Positions 1-8,281 of a stretch of 64,000 nt of DNA are shown piece by piece (within the stretch, counting starts at the first letter, position 1; the number at the start of each line of letters is the position of its first letter). Source of the DNA: Candidatus Eremiobacter antarcticus (lineage in GTDB: Bacteria > Vulcanimicrobiota > Vulcanimicrobiia > Eremiobacterales > Eremiobacteraceae); assembly GCA_003244105.1 (NCBI GenBank), contig QHBK01000002.1, positions 116,110-180,109 on the forward strand, in the 5' to 3' direction. A program made the translations under genes and the position numbers. The notes under the pieces are model-generated. The model did not search any database. It saw only the letters and a list, made by a program, of their open reading frames with translations, and was not told the DNA's origin.

Positions 1-23
1 AGGCGCCTGGCGCGAAGCTCGCC

Positions 24-215
24 ATGCTGTTGCGGCAAGGAGCGGAAAGCAGCGACGTTTCGGCAGCCGACCTGCGCCACAACAGTGCGGAGATCGTCTC
101 CCGTGTGGCTGTCGGCGGAGAGCGGCTAGTGTTGACGCGCAACGGAAAACCGGTCGCCGCACTCGTTCCGATGGACGACTTGGCGGCTTTGAAGAAGCTC
201 CCAAAGAGGTCTTAA
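24..215 (+). CDS. Phd/YefM-family antitoxin, orphan
   Basis: A 63-residue protein whose core (VSAADLRHNSAEIV, then RLVLTRNGKPVAALVPMDDL) has the typical Phd/YefM antitoxin layout: an N-terminal DNA-binding segment followed by a strand-rich dimer region. Family members repress their own operon and neutralise a Doc or RelE-type toxin. It is somewhat short for the family (usually about 80 residues), lacking most of the C-terminal toxin-binding tail. No toxin gene follows: the next sequence is a hairpin and then a gene on the opposite strand. It may be a solitary antitoxin or the remnant of a module. The ATG start has only a weak ribosome-binding site, and the gene lies at the window edge, so an upstream partner cannot be excluded. 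Confidence 0.75.
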   Translation: MLLRQGAESSDVSAADLRHNSAEIVSRVAVGGERLVLTRNGKPVAALVPMDDLAALKKLPKRS

Positions 216-216
216 A

Positions 217-246
217 AGAAGGGCCGGCGCGCAGCCGGCTCCTTCT
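217..246 (-). terminator. Rho-independent terminator
   Basis: Stem of 12 base pairs (AGAAGG-GCCGGC pairing with GCCGGC-CCTTCT, with T240 bulged) and a 5-base loop. Read on the minus strand it is followed by TTTT, so it best terminates the decayed minus-strand gene at 269-716. The T-tract lies inside the end of the antitoxin gene, so the hairpin also sits directly after that gene. Confidence 0.7.
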
Positions 247-268
247 TCCGCTGGGTGGTAATCCTCGG

Positions 269-716
269 TTAGAACTTCACTGAGTACTGGACGCTGACTC
301 CCCGGCCGCGATTCAGCACGCCCCAGAGGTTGGCATCGAAGCCGCGGACCGCGGAAATGCATAAGGCGGTCGGCGCCTTGCATTTGCTGTGCGATTTTGA
401 GGATCTTCGCGGGCACGAAAGAGCCCGGCGCTTGCGGCGCCGCGCGTCGCACTGAGATCTGAGGCAAGGATGTGGGTCGCGCTGATGCCGCATCCGCCGG
501 TCCGTGCAACTCGCCTCGAGCGGCGGGTTGACTCTGGACCGCCAGCGCCGAAAGCCTCCGATTGATCTGCGAGAGATCGGCCTCGTTGCCGTCAGCCGCC
601 CAAGCCGGCGTTGCAAGGCCCGCGAACAGCACGGCAAACGAGAACACGAGCGGGCAAAAACCAGCGCTCTTCGGACCGGGCCTTCGACGTTTCGCCGTGC
701 GCATGCCGCCGTTCAT
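269..716 (-). pseudogene. decayed outer-membrane beta-barrel-type protein
   Basis: Reading from ATG 716 (or ATG 701) the product starts with a clear signal peptide: basic residues, then a hydrophobic core (FCPLVFSFAVLFAGLATPAWA) ending in AWA-A. A short polar, coiled-coil-like stretch follows (EADLSQINRRLSALAVQS). Near position 345-355 the frame shifts. In the shifted frame the protein ends GFDANLWGVLNRGRGVSVQYSVKF just before a good terminator. A C-terminal strand ending in Tyr-x-x-x-Phe is the classical BAM recognition signature of outer-membrane barrels. The break lies at a CCGCGG-T-CCGCGG repeat, suggesting slippage or deletion. Even when joined, only about 148 residues remain, too few for a full barrel, so most of the gene appears lost. 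A sequencing error at the shift is possible. Confidence 0.55.
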
Positions 717-826
717 ACCGCCTTACATAGTGAATACCCCGATCGCGGCGCTTTACACCAGGTTCGCAGTTTCGATCCTCGCGGGCGATCCGGGTTTCCG
801 TCTGGGGAAAAGGTTGGCCAATCCCC

Positions 827-2578
827 GTGCTTAAGAACCCGGCTGTGAACGATCAGCCTTTGGAGTTAGGACCGCTTCGCCATACCGCCGCGCACCTGCT
901 GGCGCACGCGGTGGTCGACTTATTCGGCGAGGACGTGAAATTGGCCATCGGGCCCGCGACCGAAACCGGCTTCTATTACGACTTCGTCAAAGAGCCGCCG
1001 TTCGTCCCCGACGATCTTCCACGCGTCGAAAGCCGCATGAGAGAGCTTATCGCTGCCGACTTGCGCATGCGCGGCGAGGCCATCGACCGGCCGTCGGCAG
1101 AGGCGTACTACCGCGACCGGCAACAGCCGTTCAAGCTCGACATCCTGTATGGCATCGCTCCCGATGAACCGCTCAGCATGTACACCATTGGCACCTTCAC
1201 CGACCTCTGCCGCGGCGGTCATGTGCGCTCGAGCGCAGATGTGGGCGCCGTGAAGCTGCTGTCGATCGCCGGAGCGTATTGGCGCGGCGACGAGCGCAAT
1301 CCCATGCTGCAGCGCATCTATGGCACCGCGTTTCCGTCGCAGGCCGAGCTGGATGCTCATCTGCAACATCTGGCCGAGGCGGAAAAGCGCGACCATCGCC
1401 GGCTTGCCAAAGAGCTCGACCTCTATTCGATCCAAGAGGAAGCGGGGCCAGGCCTGATTTTTTGGCACCCGAAGGGCGGGCGGCTGCGCGCCGTCGTGGA
1501 GGATTTTTTGCGCGGCGAACTGCGCCGGCGTGGCTATGAAGCGGTGTACACGCCGCACATGCTGCACGAGGACGTGTTCAACACATCGGGGCATCTGCAG
1601 TCTTTCGCCGACGGCATGTTCGGCCCGATGGAGGTCGAGAACCAGCGCTATCGCGTGAAGCCGATGAACTGCCCCGGCCACATCCTCATCTACAAGTCGC
1701 AGCCGCGCTCGTACCGAGACCTGCCGCTGCGTTTGTCGGAATTCGGCACCGTCTACCGGTTCGAGCGTTCGGGCACGCTGCACGGTTTGCTGCGCGTGCG
1801 CGGGTTCACGCAAGATGACGCGCATCTGTTCTGCACGCCCGATCAGCTGCAGCCGGAATTCGAGTCCACCCTCGATTCAGCGCTGTCCATACTGCGAGCC
1901 TTCCAGTTCACCGACGTGCGTTTGTACATCTCCACCCGGCCCGATGAAGGGCTGGGAGATGAAGACACCTGGAAGCGCGCCACCGAGGCTATCCGTCGCG
2001 CCTGCGAACACGCGGGGCTGCCGTACGGCATCGACGAGGGCGGCGGCACCTTCTACGGCCCCAAGCTCGACATCAAGGTCCGCGATGCGATCGGCCGGGA
2101 GTGGCAGCTTTCCACCGTGCAAGTGGACTACGTGCTGCCCGAACGCTTCGGGTTGGCGTTCACGGGGCCGGATGGCGTCGAACACCCCCCGGTGATGATC
2201 CACCGCGTGCTCGTCGGCTCGTTCGAGCGCTTCTTCGGCGTGCTCATCGAGCATTTTGCCGGCGCCTTCCCAACCTGGCTGGCTCCCGTCCAAGTAGTTG
2301 TTGTGCCCATCGCCGAGGATCAGATCGCATTCGCGCGCAGCGTGCGCGAGCAGCTGTCCGAGGCGGGCTTTCGTGCGGAGCTGGACGATTCAAACGAACG
2401 TCTTCAGAAGAAGATCCGCAACCATCAGCTGCAAAAAGTGCCGTACATGCTCGTGATCGGGAAGAGCGAAGTGCAGGCGGGGCAGGTCAACGTGCGGTCG
2501 CGCAGCGGCGAGCAGCGCGCAATGCCGCTCGACGCATTCGTGCAGCAGCTGGGTCGTGAAGTATCGGAACGCGCGTAG
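827..2578 (+). CDS. thrS: threonine--tRNA ligase lacking the TGS domain
   Basis: Charges tRNA-Thr with threonine in the cytoplasm. The protein begins almost directly with the editing domain: His19 and His23 (HTAAH) and Cys128/His132 (DLCRGGH) match the editing-site ligands. The class II catalytic core follows with MNCPGH around residue 280 (Cys282 is a zinc ligand), the motif 2 region, the HHH-type RVLVGSFERF motif 3, and the C-terminal anticodon-binding domain. At 583 residues it is about 60 shorter than the usual 640; the missing part is the N-terminal TGS domain. The GTG at 827 is preceded by GGGGAAAAGG about 14 bases upstream; a second GTG at 845 is possible. No T-box leader is visible in the short upstream region. 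Confidence 0.95.
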   Translation: MLKNPAVNDQPLELGPLRHTAAHLLAHAVVDLFGEDVKLAIGPATETGFYYDFVKEPPFVPDDLPRVESRMRELIAADLRMRGEAIDRPSAEAYYRDRQQPFKLDILYGIAPDEPLSMYTIGTFTDLCRGGHVRSSADVGAVKLLSIAGAYWRGDERNPMLQRIYGTAFPSQAELDAHLQHLAEAEKRDHRRLAKELDLYSIQEEAGPGLIFWHPKGGRLRAVVEDFLRGELRRRGYEAVYTPHMLHEDVFNTSGHLQSFADGMFGPMEVENQRYRVKPMNCPGHILIYKSQPRSYRDLPLRLSEFGTVYRFERSGTLHGLLRVRGFTQDDAHLFCTPDQLQPEFESTLDSALSILRAFQFTDVRLYISTRPDEGLGDEDTWKRATEAIRRACEHAGLPYGIDEGGGTFYGPKLDIKVRDAIGREWQLSTVQVDYVLPERFGLAFTGPDGVEHPPVMIHRVLVGSFERFFGVLIEHFAGAFPTWLAPVQVVVVPIAEDQIAFARSVREQLSEAGFRAELDDSNERLQKKIRNHQLQKVPYMLVIGKSEVQAGQVNVRSRSGEQRAMPLDAFVQQLGREVSERA

Positions 2579-2625
2579 ATCCGTTCGGTGGTCGGCCGCC
2601 GACCAGTCACGAACGGCTATCGGGC

Positions 2626-3234
2626 GTGCCCTGGGATGCGTCGTACAGCGGCGGACCTGCGCCTTGGGATATTGGCCGGCCGCAGCCGGCAATAGTGCGA
2701 ACGGCAGCTCGCGGCGGATTTTCCGGATCGGTGCTCGATGCAGGCTGCGGCACCGGCGAAAACGCTCTTCACCTCGCCTCGCTGGGATTGCCGGTTCTGG
2801 GCGTCGACGTGGCTGGGACCGCGCTCGCGATGGCACGAGAAAAGGCCGCCCACCGTGGAATCCAAATTGAGTTCACTGCGGCTGACGCGTTCCAACTAGA
2901 GCGCTTGGGGCGCACGTTTCAGACGGTGCTGGACTGCGGGCTGTTCCACACTTTCGACCGCGACGAGCGGCCGAGGTACGTGGAGAGTCTAGCAGCGGTG
3001 ACCGAGCGCGATGGAACGTTGTATGTGTTGTGCTTCAGTGATGATGGCACCGACCCCGGTCCGCATCCGGTGAGTCAGGACGAGCTGAGAGCGGCGTTCG
3101 ATTCGGGCAATGGCTGGAATATCGCGGCCATCGAAGCCGACCGCATACAGACGAGATACCACGACGCCGGCGCGCCGGCGTGGTTCGCGACGATCAGACG
3201 GCTCTCGATCGGCGCACGCGCCTTCGGTTCCTAA
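2626..3234 (+). CDS. class I SAM-dependent methyltransferase
   Basis: A 202-residue Rossmann-fold methyltransferase. Motif I (VLDAGCGTGE, residues 36-45) binds S-adenosylmethionine, and an acidic residue at the end of strand 2 (VLGVDVAG) would hold the ribose. The N-terminal PWDIGRPQP segment and the CGLFHTF motif resemble the thiopurine S-methyltransferase-like and tellurite-resistance-like families. The substrate cannot be told from the sequence. It starts with GTG about 50 bases after thrS and ends just before a strong hairpin, so it may be cotranscribed with thrS. Confidence 0.8.
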   Translation: MPWDASYSGGPAPWDIGRPQPAIVRTAARGGFSGSVLDAGCGTGENALHLASLGLPVLGVDVAGTALAMAREKAAHRGIQIEFTAADAFQLERLGRTFQTVLDCGLFHTFDRDERPRYVESLAAVTERDGTLYVLCFSDDGTDPGPHPVSQDELRAAFDSGNGWNIAAIEADRIQTRYHDAGAPAWFATIRRLSIGARAFGS

Positions 3235-3246
3235 AGCGGCACAACG

Positions 3247-3277
3247 AGAAAGCGGCCCTGTGAGGGGCCGCTTTCTT
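3247..3277. terminator. bidirectional terminator hairpin
   Basis: A perfect 12-base-pair stem (AGAAAGCGGCCC pairing with GGGCCGCTTTCT) around a 6-base loop, with T-rich sequence on the 3' side in both directions. It lies between two convergent genes, the methyltransferase and the lipoprotein gene, so it can serve both. Confidence 0.75.
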
Positions 3278-3305
3278 GTGGTATGAAGAGTTGTGGAGCA
3301 GTCGC

Positions 3306-3812
3306 CTACATCTTCATGATATTGCCGCAAGAGACGTACTTGGGCAAGTTCTTGGCTGATTCGTGCACGTTGATCGCCATGGTGCCCTTCGTCAGGTTCG
3401 CCATCGGCGCGTCGATCACCGTGTTCGATTTTCCCAGCACGACGTCTTTGAGAGCGTACTTGGGTGTGGGATTGAGCTTCGTGCAGCTGCCCATGTGGAC
3501 GTGAGCCGGCTGCTTGCCGGTGGCGTTCTCGCCCGTCAGCCCGATGTTGACTCGCGTCTTGTCGCCCATCGCCGTCAGCGTCGCGGTGCCGGATTCTCCC
3601 GATCCATGCTCCGCGCGCATCGGGATGGTGACCGTGTTGGCGTTCATCTTGCCCATCGACTCGGGCGCCATCGTGTTGCTCATGGCGCTCGCTTCGCCCA
3701 TGGCGCTAGCTTCGGGAGCGGCACTGCTCGTCGAACTCGTCGACGACTGGTTGCTCGAACAGGCTGCCAGACTCAGGGCCAAGGCCGCCGCACATAGGAA
3801 TCCAATTTTCAT
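3306..3812 (-). CDS. secreted lipoprotein, CHRD / Cu-Zn SOD-like
   Basis: A 168-residue protein with a type II signal peptide: MKIGFLCAAALALSLAAC, with lipobox LAAC and lipid-modified Cys18. A Ser/Thr- and Met-rich linker follows (about residues 19-58) with imperfect MGEASAM-type repeats. The folded domain (about 60-168) carries GTATLTAMGDKTRVNIGL, QPAHVHMGSC and INVHES...YVSCGNI. This pattern of spaced histidines and a cysteine pair occurs in CHRD-domain and Cu/Zn superoxide dismutase-like small proteins. Whether it binds metal is unknown; the Met- and His-rich make-up is compatible with copper. The start has a good Shine-Dalgarno (GGAGAAGAAGA-ATG). It stands alone, ending at the shared terminator. 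Confidence 0.75.
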   Translation of the reverse strand: MKIGFLCAAALALSLAACSSNQSSTSSTSSAAPEASAMGEASAMSNTMAPESMGKMNANTVTIPMRAEHGSGESGTATLTAMGDKTRVNIGLTGENATGKQPAHVHMGSCTKLNPTPKYALKDVVLGKSNTVIDAPMANLTKGTMAINVHESAKNLPKYVSCGNIMKM

Positions 3813-3943
3813 TCTTCTTCTCCATAAAAGATGACAGCAGTAGATATAACGAAGAACTACGCATGTCTTTTACCCCGCTTCCTACCTCATAAACGGAAAC
3901 AAAGCTTCCGCTCGCTTGCTGCGGAGCCAGTCACTTCTGAATC

Positions 3944-4978
3944 ATGCGTCTGCTTGGCATAGAGACATCATGTGACGATACTGCGGCCGCCGTAGTGACC
4001 GACGGCTGCATCGTCGAGAGCAGTGTGCTGGCGAGTCAAGACGAGTTCCACCGAGCCTACGGCGGCATCGTGCCTGAGATCGCAAGCCGCAAGCATGCAG
4101 AAATGATCAATGCCGTCATCGAGCTCGCGCTTCAGAAGGCTGGACGCAGCTTTGCCGACTTGGACGGCGTCGCCGTGACCTGCGGACCGGGCTTGCCGGG
4201 AAGCTTGGTGGTCGGAGTCGCCGCTGCGCAAGCCCTCTGCACCGCTTTGCGCCTGCCCGCCTATGCGGTCAATCACCTCCACGGGCATATCTTCGCCAAC
4301 TATTTAGGCCCCGCGCCCAAGGGCGTGGAACCACCGCCCGCGCCGTTCTTGTGCTTGATCGTTTCGGGAGGACATACCGACCTGGTCTTGGTCGAGACCG
4401 CACAGGCGCAGCAAGTCATCGGCCGCACCGTCGATGACGCCGCCGGGGAAGCTTACGACAAGGTCGCGCGCCTGCTGGGTTTGGGATTTCCGGGCGGACC
4501 TGTGCTGGACTCGTTGGCGCAACACGGCAATCCCGCGGCCCTCGCGTTTCCCCGCGGCTTGACGCGCGACGGCACGTACAATTTCAGCTTTTCGGGGCTG
4601 AAAACGGCGGTGCGGTACCACCTGGACGCTCATCCATTGGATCCGCAACTCTCCGCGGAGTCACTGCACGCTCGCAAAGCAGATATCGCCGCGAGCTTCC
4701 AGCAGGCAGTCGTCGATTCGCTGTGCGACAAGACGCTGAAAGCGGCGCGCGATCTTGGTCAAACGACGGTCGCATTAGCCGGCGGCGTCGCGGCGAACTC
4801 CGCATTGCGCTCGCAATTGACGCTGCGCGCCCAAGCGCTTGGGATCGACGTGCGCATGCCGCCCTTGGAATACTGCACGGACAACGCGGCCATGATCGCT
4901 TCTGCCGCCTTCTATCTGGGCGAGCAAGCCAGGGTGCGGCCGGCTGCGCTGCGCATCGATCCGAACTTCGCCTGGTGA
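3944..4978 (+). CDS. tsaD: tRNA threonylcarbamoyladenosine transferase TsaD
   Basis: Transfers threonylcarbamoyl from TC-AMP to A37 of ANN-decoding tRNAs, working with TsaB and TsaE in the cytoplasm. The 344-residue length is normal. GIETSCDDTAAAV at the N-terminus and SGGHTDLV in the middle are the ASKHA-fold nucleotide motifs, and HLHGH (His111, His115) is the metal site. GGVAANSALR and the C-terminal CTDNAAMIA are also typical. TsaB, TsaE and TsaC are not in the window. It is convergent with pyk, the two stop codons being only 4 bases apart. Confidence 0.96.
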   Translation: MRLLGIETSCDDTAAAVVTDGCIVESSVLASQDEFHRAYGGIVPEIASRKHAEMINAVIELALQKAGRSFADLDGVAVTCGPGLPGSLVVGVAAAQALCTALRLPAYAVNHLHGHIFANYLGPAPKGVEPPPAPFLCLIVSGGHTDLVLVETAQAQQVIGRTVDDAAGEAYDKVARLLGLGFPGGPVLDSLAQHGNPAALAFPRGLTRDGTYNFSFSGLKTAVRYHLDAHPLDPQLSAESLHARKADIAASFQQAVVDSLCDKTLKAARDLGQTTVALAGGVAANSALRSQLTLRAQALGIDVRMPPLEYCTDNAAMIASAAFYLGEQARVRPAALRIDPNFAW

Positions 4979-4982
4979 GGCG

Positions 4983-6398
4983 TTAGTCGGCGCGCATGAT
5001 CTTCAAAAAGTTGGTTCGGCCTTGCACGCCCATCGGCGTGCCGCCGACCAGCACCACCGCTTCGTCCTTGGCCACCGCTTTGATGCGGATAAGCTCTTCC
5101 TCCACCGCCGCGACGAGCTCGTCGGTGCTGCGGCCGAAGTCGAGCACGCAGGGACGCACCGCCCACTCGAGCTTGAGCCGTCTGGCTATGCGGTCGTCGG
5201 GCACAAACGCGTAGATCGGCACCGGCGGCCGGTCCTTGCTCACGATGCGCGCCGAGAAGCCGGTGCGCGTGAATGCAGCGATCGCCTTGATGTCGATGGA
5301 ATCCGCGATGTAGCAGGCTGCATGCGAGATGGCATGCGAGTCGCTCGACACCCGCGGCCGCCGGCGCTCCCTCGAAGGAAAGCTTTTCTCCGCTTCGAGC
5401 GCGATGCGCACCATTGTGCCCACTGCCTCGAGAGGGTAGCGGCCCGCCGCCGTCTCTCCGGACAGCATGATCGCATCGGTTCCGTCGATGATCGCGTTGG
5501 CGACGTCAGAGGCTTCGGCGCGCGTAGGACGCGGATTCACGATCATGGACTCGAGCATCTGCGTCGCCGTGATGACCGGTATCAGGTGAGCGCGGGCTCG
5601 CAAGATGATCTGTTTTTGCAGCGTCGGCACGCGTTCGGGCGCCATCTCCACTCCGAGATCACCGCGCGCCACCATGACGGCGTCGGACGCGTCCAATATC
5701 TCTTCTAAGTGCTCGATCGCCTCGGGCTTTTCGATTTTCGCTACGACCGGCGTATCGGCGCCCGCTCGTGCGACCGCCGCTTTGGCCTCGACGACGTCAC
5801 GAGCGCTTCGCACGAACGACAGAGCGATGAAATCCACCCCCACAGCCACGGCCTGTGCGAGATCTTCTTTATCTTTCTCGGTCAACGAAGGAGACGACAC
5901 CGCCACGTTGGGCAGATTCATGCCCTTATGCTCGCCCAACAGGCCCCCGTGCAGAACGGTGACGTTGACGGACGAGCCGGTAGCCGAATCCACCCGCAGC
6001 TCAAGGCGGCCGTCGTCCAGCAGTATGCGATCGCCAGGCTTGACGTCGCGAGCGAGATTCGCGTAGGTCGTGGAGATACGCTGCGACGTGCCCATGACGG
6101 GTTCGGTCGTGATCTCAAGCGTCGCTCCGTCAGCGAGCGCGACCGGTTCGTGTCCCTGCATGGCTCCGACGCGAAGCTTGGGACCTTGCAGATCAGCGAG
6201 GATCGCGACGGCGCGTCCGGCGTCGCGCTCGCAGCGGCGCACGGTGTCGGTCCAGCGTGCAAGGTCGGTATGCGTCGCGTGCGAGAGGTTGATGCGAAAG
6301 ACGTCGACACCCGCTTCGATGAGCTTCGCGACCGTTGCCGCATCTTGGCACGACGGTCCCATAGTCGCGACAATCCTCGTGCGCCGGAAGTCGCTCAT
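4983..6398 (-). CDS. pyk: pyruvate kinase
   Basis: Converts phosphoenolpyruvate and ADP to pyruvate and ATP, the last step of glycolysis. The 471 residues cover the N-terminal barrel strand (RTRIVATMGPSC, then FRINLSHA), the B domain, the K+/Mg2+ and PEP site motifs (VAKIEKPEAIEHL, MVARGDLGVEM), NAIIDGTDAIMLSGETAAG and a full C-terminal regulatory domain. The ATG overlaps the purN stop by 4 bases (ATGA), so pyk is the last gene of a purM-purN-pyk transcript. A glycolytic enzyme at the end of a purine transcript is a lineage-specific arrangement. Confidence 0.96.
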   Translation of the reverse strand: MSDFRRTRIVATMGPSCQDAATVAKLIEAGVDVFRINLSHATHTDLARWTDTVRRCERDAGRAVAILADLQGPKLRVGAMQGHEPVALADGATLEITTEPVMGTSQRISTTYANLARDVKPGDRILLDDGRLELRVDSATGSSVNVTVLHGGLLGEHKGMNLPNVAVSSPSLTEKDKEDLAQAVAVGVDFIALSFVRSARDVVEAKAAVARAGADTPVVAKIEKPEAIEHLEEILDASDAVMVARGDLGVEMAPERVPTLQKQIILRARAHLIPVITATQMLESMIVNPRPTRAEASDVANAIIDGTDAIMLSGETAAGRYPLEAVGTMVRIALEAEKSFPSRERRRPRVSSDSHAISHAACYIADSIDIKAIAAFTRTGFSARIVSKDRPPVPIYAFVPDDRIARRLKLEWAVRPCVLDFGRSTDELVAAVEEELIRIKAVAKDEAVVLVGGTPMGVQGRTNFLKIMRAD

Positions 6399-7048
6399 GC
6401 CGGCCGACGCGCTTCCAGCCAGCGCGCGATGCCCTCACGAACAACGTCTCGCTCGACGCTATGCAGCCGCTCGAGCGCAACCTCTTCGCTTTCACCAGGA
6501 TGCAAGACCATGGGCCGCCGCGCCAATACAGGGCCGCGGTCGACGTCCGCCGTGATCTGCATCAAGGTTGCACCCGTGTAGCGAGCGTTGGACGCGATCG
6601 CGTCGCGCAGCGCGCGCGGACCGCGGAATACAGGGCTTGACGAGCCGTCCGGAAACGTCACGATGTCAGCGCCTGGATCTTCGGGCAGGTACGCAGGGTG
6701 CAGGTTTAGGACGCCGTCAAAGCCTTCGTTGAGGAACTGTTCGGCGAAGACGTGCATCCAGCCGAGCAGCAGTACGAGGCGCGCACCCGCCCTCCTGATG
6801 TGCGAGGCGACCTGGAGCGCGTAGGCGGCGCGATCAGCCGCCGCACGGTCGAAGGTGCACACCGCCGTCGGGATGCCGGCATTGCGCGCTCGCTGCAACG
6901 CGAAAGCGTTGGGCGTGTCCGACAGCACCAGCCGCAGATCGATCGGCAACGCGTGGCCACGCGCCGCGTCGATGACGGCCTGCAAATTCGTCCCCTGCCC
7001 CGATGCCAACACCGCCGTCGGAAGCGGCGGTATATCGCGGCTGAGCAC
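6395..7048 (-). CDS. purN: phosphoribosylglycinamide formyltransferase (folate-dependent)
   Basis: Purine step 3: formylates GAR using 10-formyltetrahydrofolate. VLASGQGTNLQAVID near the N-terminus is the phosphate-binding loop, LNLHPAYLPEDPG holds the catalytic His, and GATLMQITADVDRGPVL contains the catalytic Asp. An open frame extends upstream into purM, but the family fold begins only at PPLPTAVLASG, so I place the start at GTG 7048. A TTG at 7102 overlapping the purM stop is an alternative; neither has a clear Shine-Dalgarno. Its folate dependence contrasts with the formate-dependent PurP proteins encoded further on. Confidence 0.92.
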   Translation of the reverse strand: MLSRDIPPLPTAVLASGQGTNLQAVIDAARGHALPIDLRLVLSDTPNAFALQRARNAGIPTAVCTFDRAAADRAAYALQVASHIRRAGARLVLLLGWMHVFAEQFLNEGFDGVLNLHPAYLPEDPGADIVTFPDGSSSPVFRGPRALRDAIASNARYTGATLMQITADVDRGPVLARRPMVLHPGESEEVALERLHSVERDVVREGIARWLEARRPA

Positions 7049-7094
7049 TGCTGCGGGTGCCGGTGCGGACCTCGCCGTTCGATCGGTCGCCGGC

Positions 7095-8156
7095 TTAGTC
7101 AATGATGACGCTAGGGCCGCAGGGATGCCGCGGCTCGATCTCGCCGATGATCTCTGCACGTCCCCCACCGACTGCTTCGATCGGATCGCGCTCACATGCC
7201 TGGCGCGCGGCCTCAAGCCCGCGCTGCGCGTCTTGCGGCGCGAGCACGCAGCAAAAGCCGACCCCCATGTTCAGCACCCGGTACGACTCTTGGCGGTGGA
7301 GGTGCGCAGCGGTCGCCACCAACTGCACGATCGGCGGCACCGTCAACCGGTCGAGCTGCAGGCGCGCGGCCAGATGATCCGGCAGCGCGCGCGGGAGGTT
7401 TTCGAAGATGCCACCGCCGGTGATGTGGGCCATGCTTTTAATGCGAGCGCCGGACGCTTGCATCGCGCGAATGCACGGCGCGTAGCAAGGGTGCACCGCG
7501 AGCAGCGCGTCGCCGACGGTCATCGGGTGCGCGGCGCCCGGAAGCGCATCGCCCCACTCGCTTACCGGGAGCATCGCTCGCGCCAAGGAGTAGCCGTTCG
7601 TGTGCAAACCGTTCGACGGGAGTCCGATGACGAGATCGCCCGCTCCGACCTGTGAGACATCGACAAGCTCGTCACGCTCCACGGCACCCACCAGCGTTCC
7701 CGCAAGATCGAAGCCCGTCTCCGCATAGACGTCGGGCATCTCGGCCGTCTCACCGCCCAAAAGCGCGACGCCGTTCTGGCGACATGCGTGCGCGACGCCT
7801 TTCACGATCTCGGTGGCGAGAGCCGGGGTCAGCTTTCCCATGGCGAGATAGTCGAGGAAGAACAGCGCTTCCGCGTTGCTGCACAAGACATCGTTGATGC
7901 AGTGGTGGACCAGATCTTTGCCGATGCTCTCATAGCGGCCCAGTTGCGCCGCGATCAACACTTTTGTTCCGACGCCGTCGCAGCTCGCGACCAGCACGGC
8001 GTCTCGATACCCACGCAATGCAAAGCAGCCGGCGAAGCCGCCGATGCCTTGCAGCACGCGCTCATCGCGCTCCGGCCCGACGGCTTGGCGGTAGGAATCG
8101 ACCGCGCGCGCGGCAGCATCGATGTCGACGCCAGCCGCGCGATATGCATCAGTCAT
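7095..8156 (-). CDS. purM: phosphoribosylformylglycinamidine cyclo-ligase (AIR synthetase)
   Basis: Purine step 5: ATP-dependent closure of FGAM to AIR. The 353 residues contain the characteristic SCDGVGTKVLIA and HHCINDVLCSNAEALFFLDYLA segments, GGETAEMPDVY and the C-terminal AHITGGGIFENLPR. It belongs to the same fold family as PurL. It is the first gene of the purM-purN-pyk set and is divergent from pepA; the 125 bases between them must hold both promoters. Separation of purM and purN from the main purine run at 9950-25073 is notable but not rare. Confidence 0.96.
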   Translation of the reverse strand: MTDAYRAAGVDIDAAARAVDSYRQAVGPERDERVLQGIGGFAGCFALRGYRDAVLVASCDGVGTKVLIAAQLGRYESIGKDLVHHCINDVLCSNAEALFFLDYLAMGKLTPALATEIVKGVAHACRQNGVALLGGETAEMPDVYAETGFDLAGTLVGAVERDELVDVSQVGAGDLVIGLPSNGLHTNGYSLARAMLPVSEWGDALPGAAHPMTVGDALLAVHPCYAPCIRAMQASGARIKSMAHITGGGIFENLPRALPDHLAARLQLDRLTVPPIVQLVATAAHLHRQESYRVLNMGVGFCCVLAPQDAQRGLEAARQACERDPIEAVGGGRAEIIGEIEPRHPCGPSVIID

Positions 8157-8205
8157 GCGTCATCTCGCGTCCGTCGTTTGGCACGGTCGCGGGCGGTCCC
8201 TATGC

Positions 8206-8221
8206 TGCGACCCAGGTCGCA
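8206..8221. promoter_or_regulatory. inverted repeat in the purM/pepA divergent region
   Basis: TGCGACC-CA-GGTCGCA is a perfect 7-base inverted repeat with a 2-base spacer, placed centrally between divergent purM and pepA. This is the geometry of a dimeric repressor operator. No known regulator could be matched, and GC-rich DNA produces such repeats by chance. Confidence 0.3.
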
Positions 8222-8281
8222 TACTGCGGCGCAGCGAAAAGTGGAGCCTTCCATCATGCGACGTGAGCAGAAAGGTTTTCA

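Noticed and set aside
126..268. C-terminal continuation of the 716 minus-strand frame past the frameshift
   Set aside because: The frame runs through the terminator and antisense to the antitoxin gene with no protein-like pattern. The barrel-like C-terminus in the other frame is the better ending.
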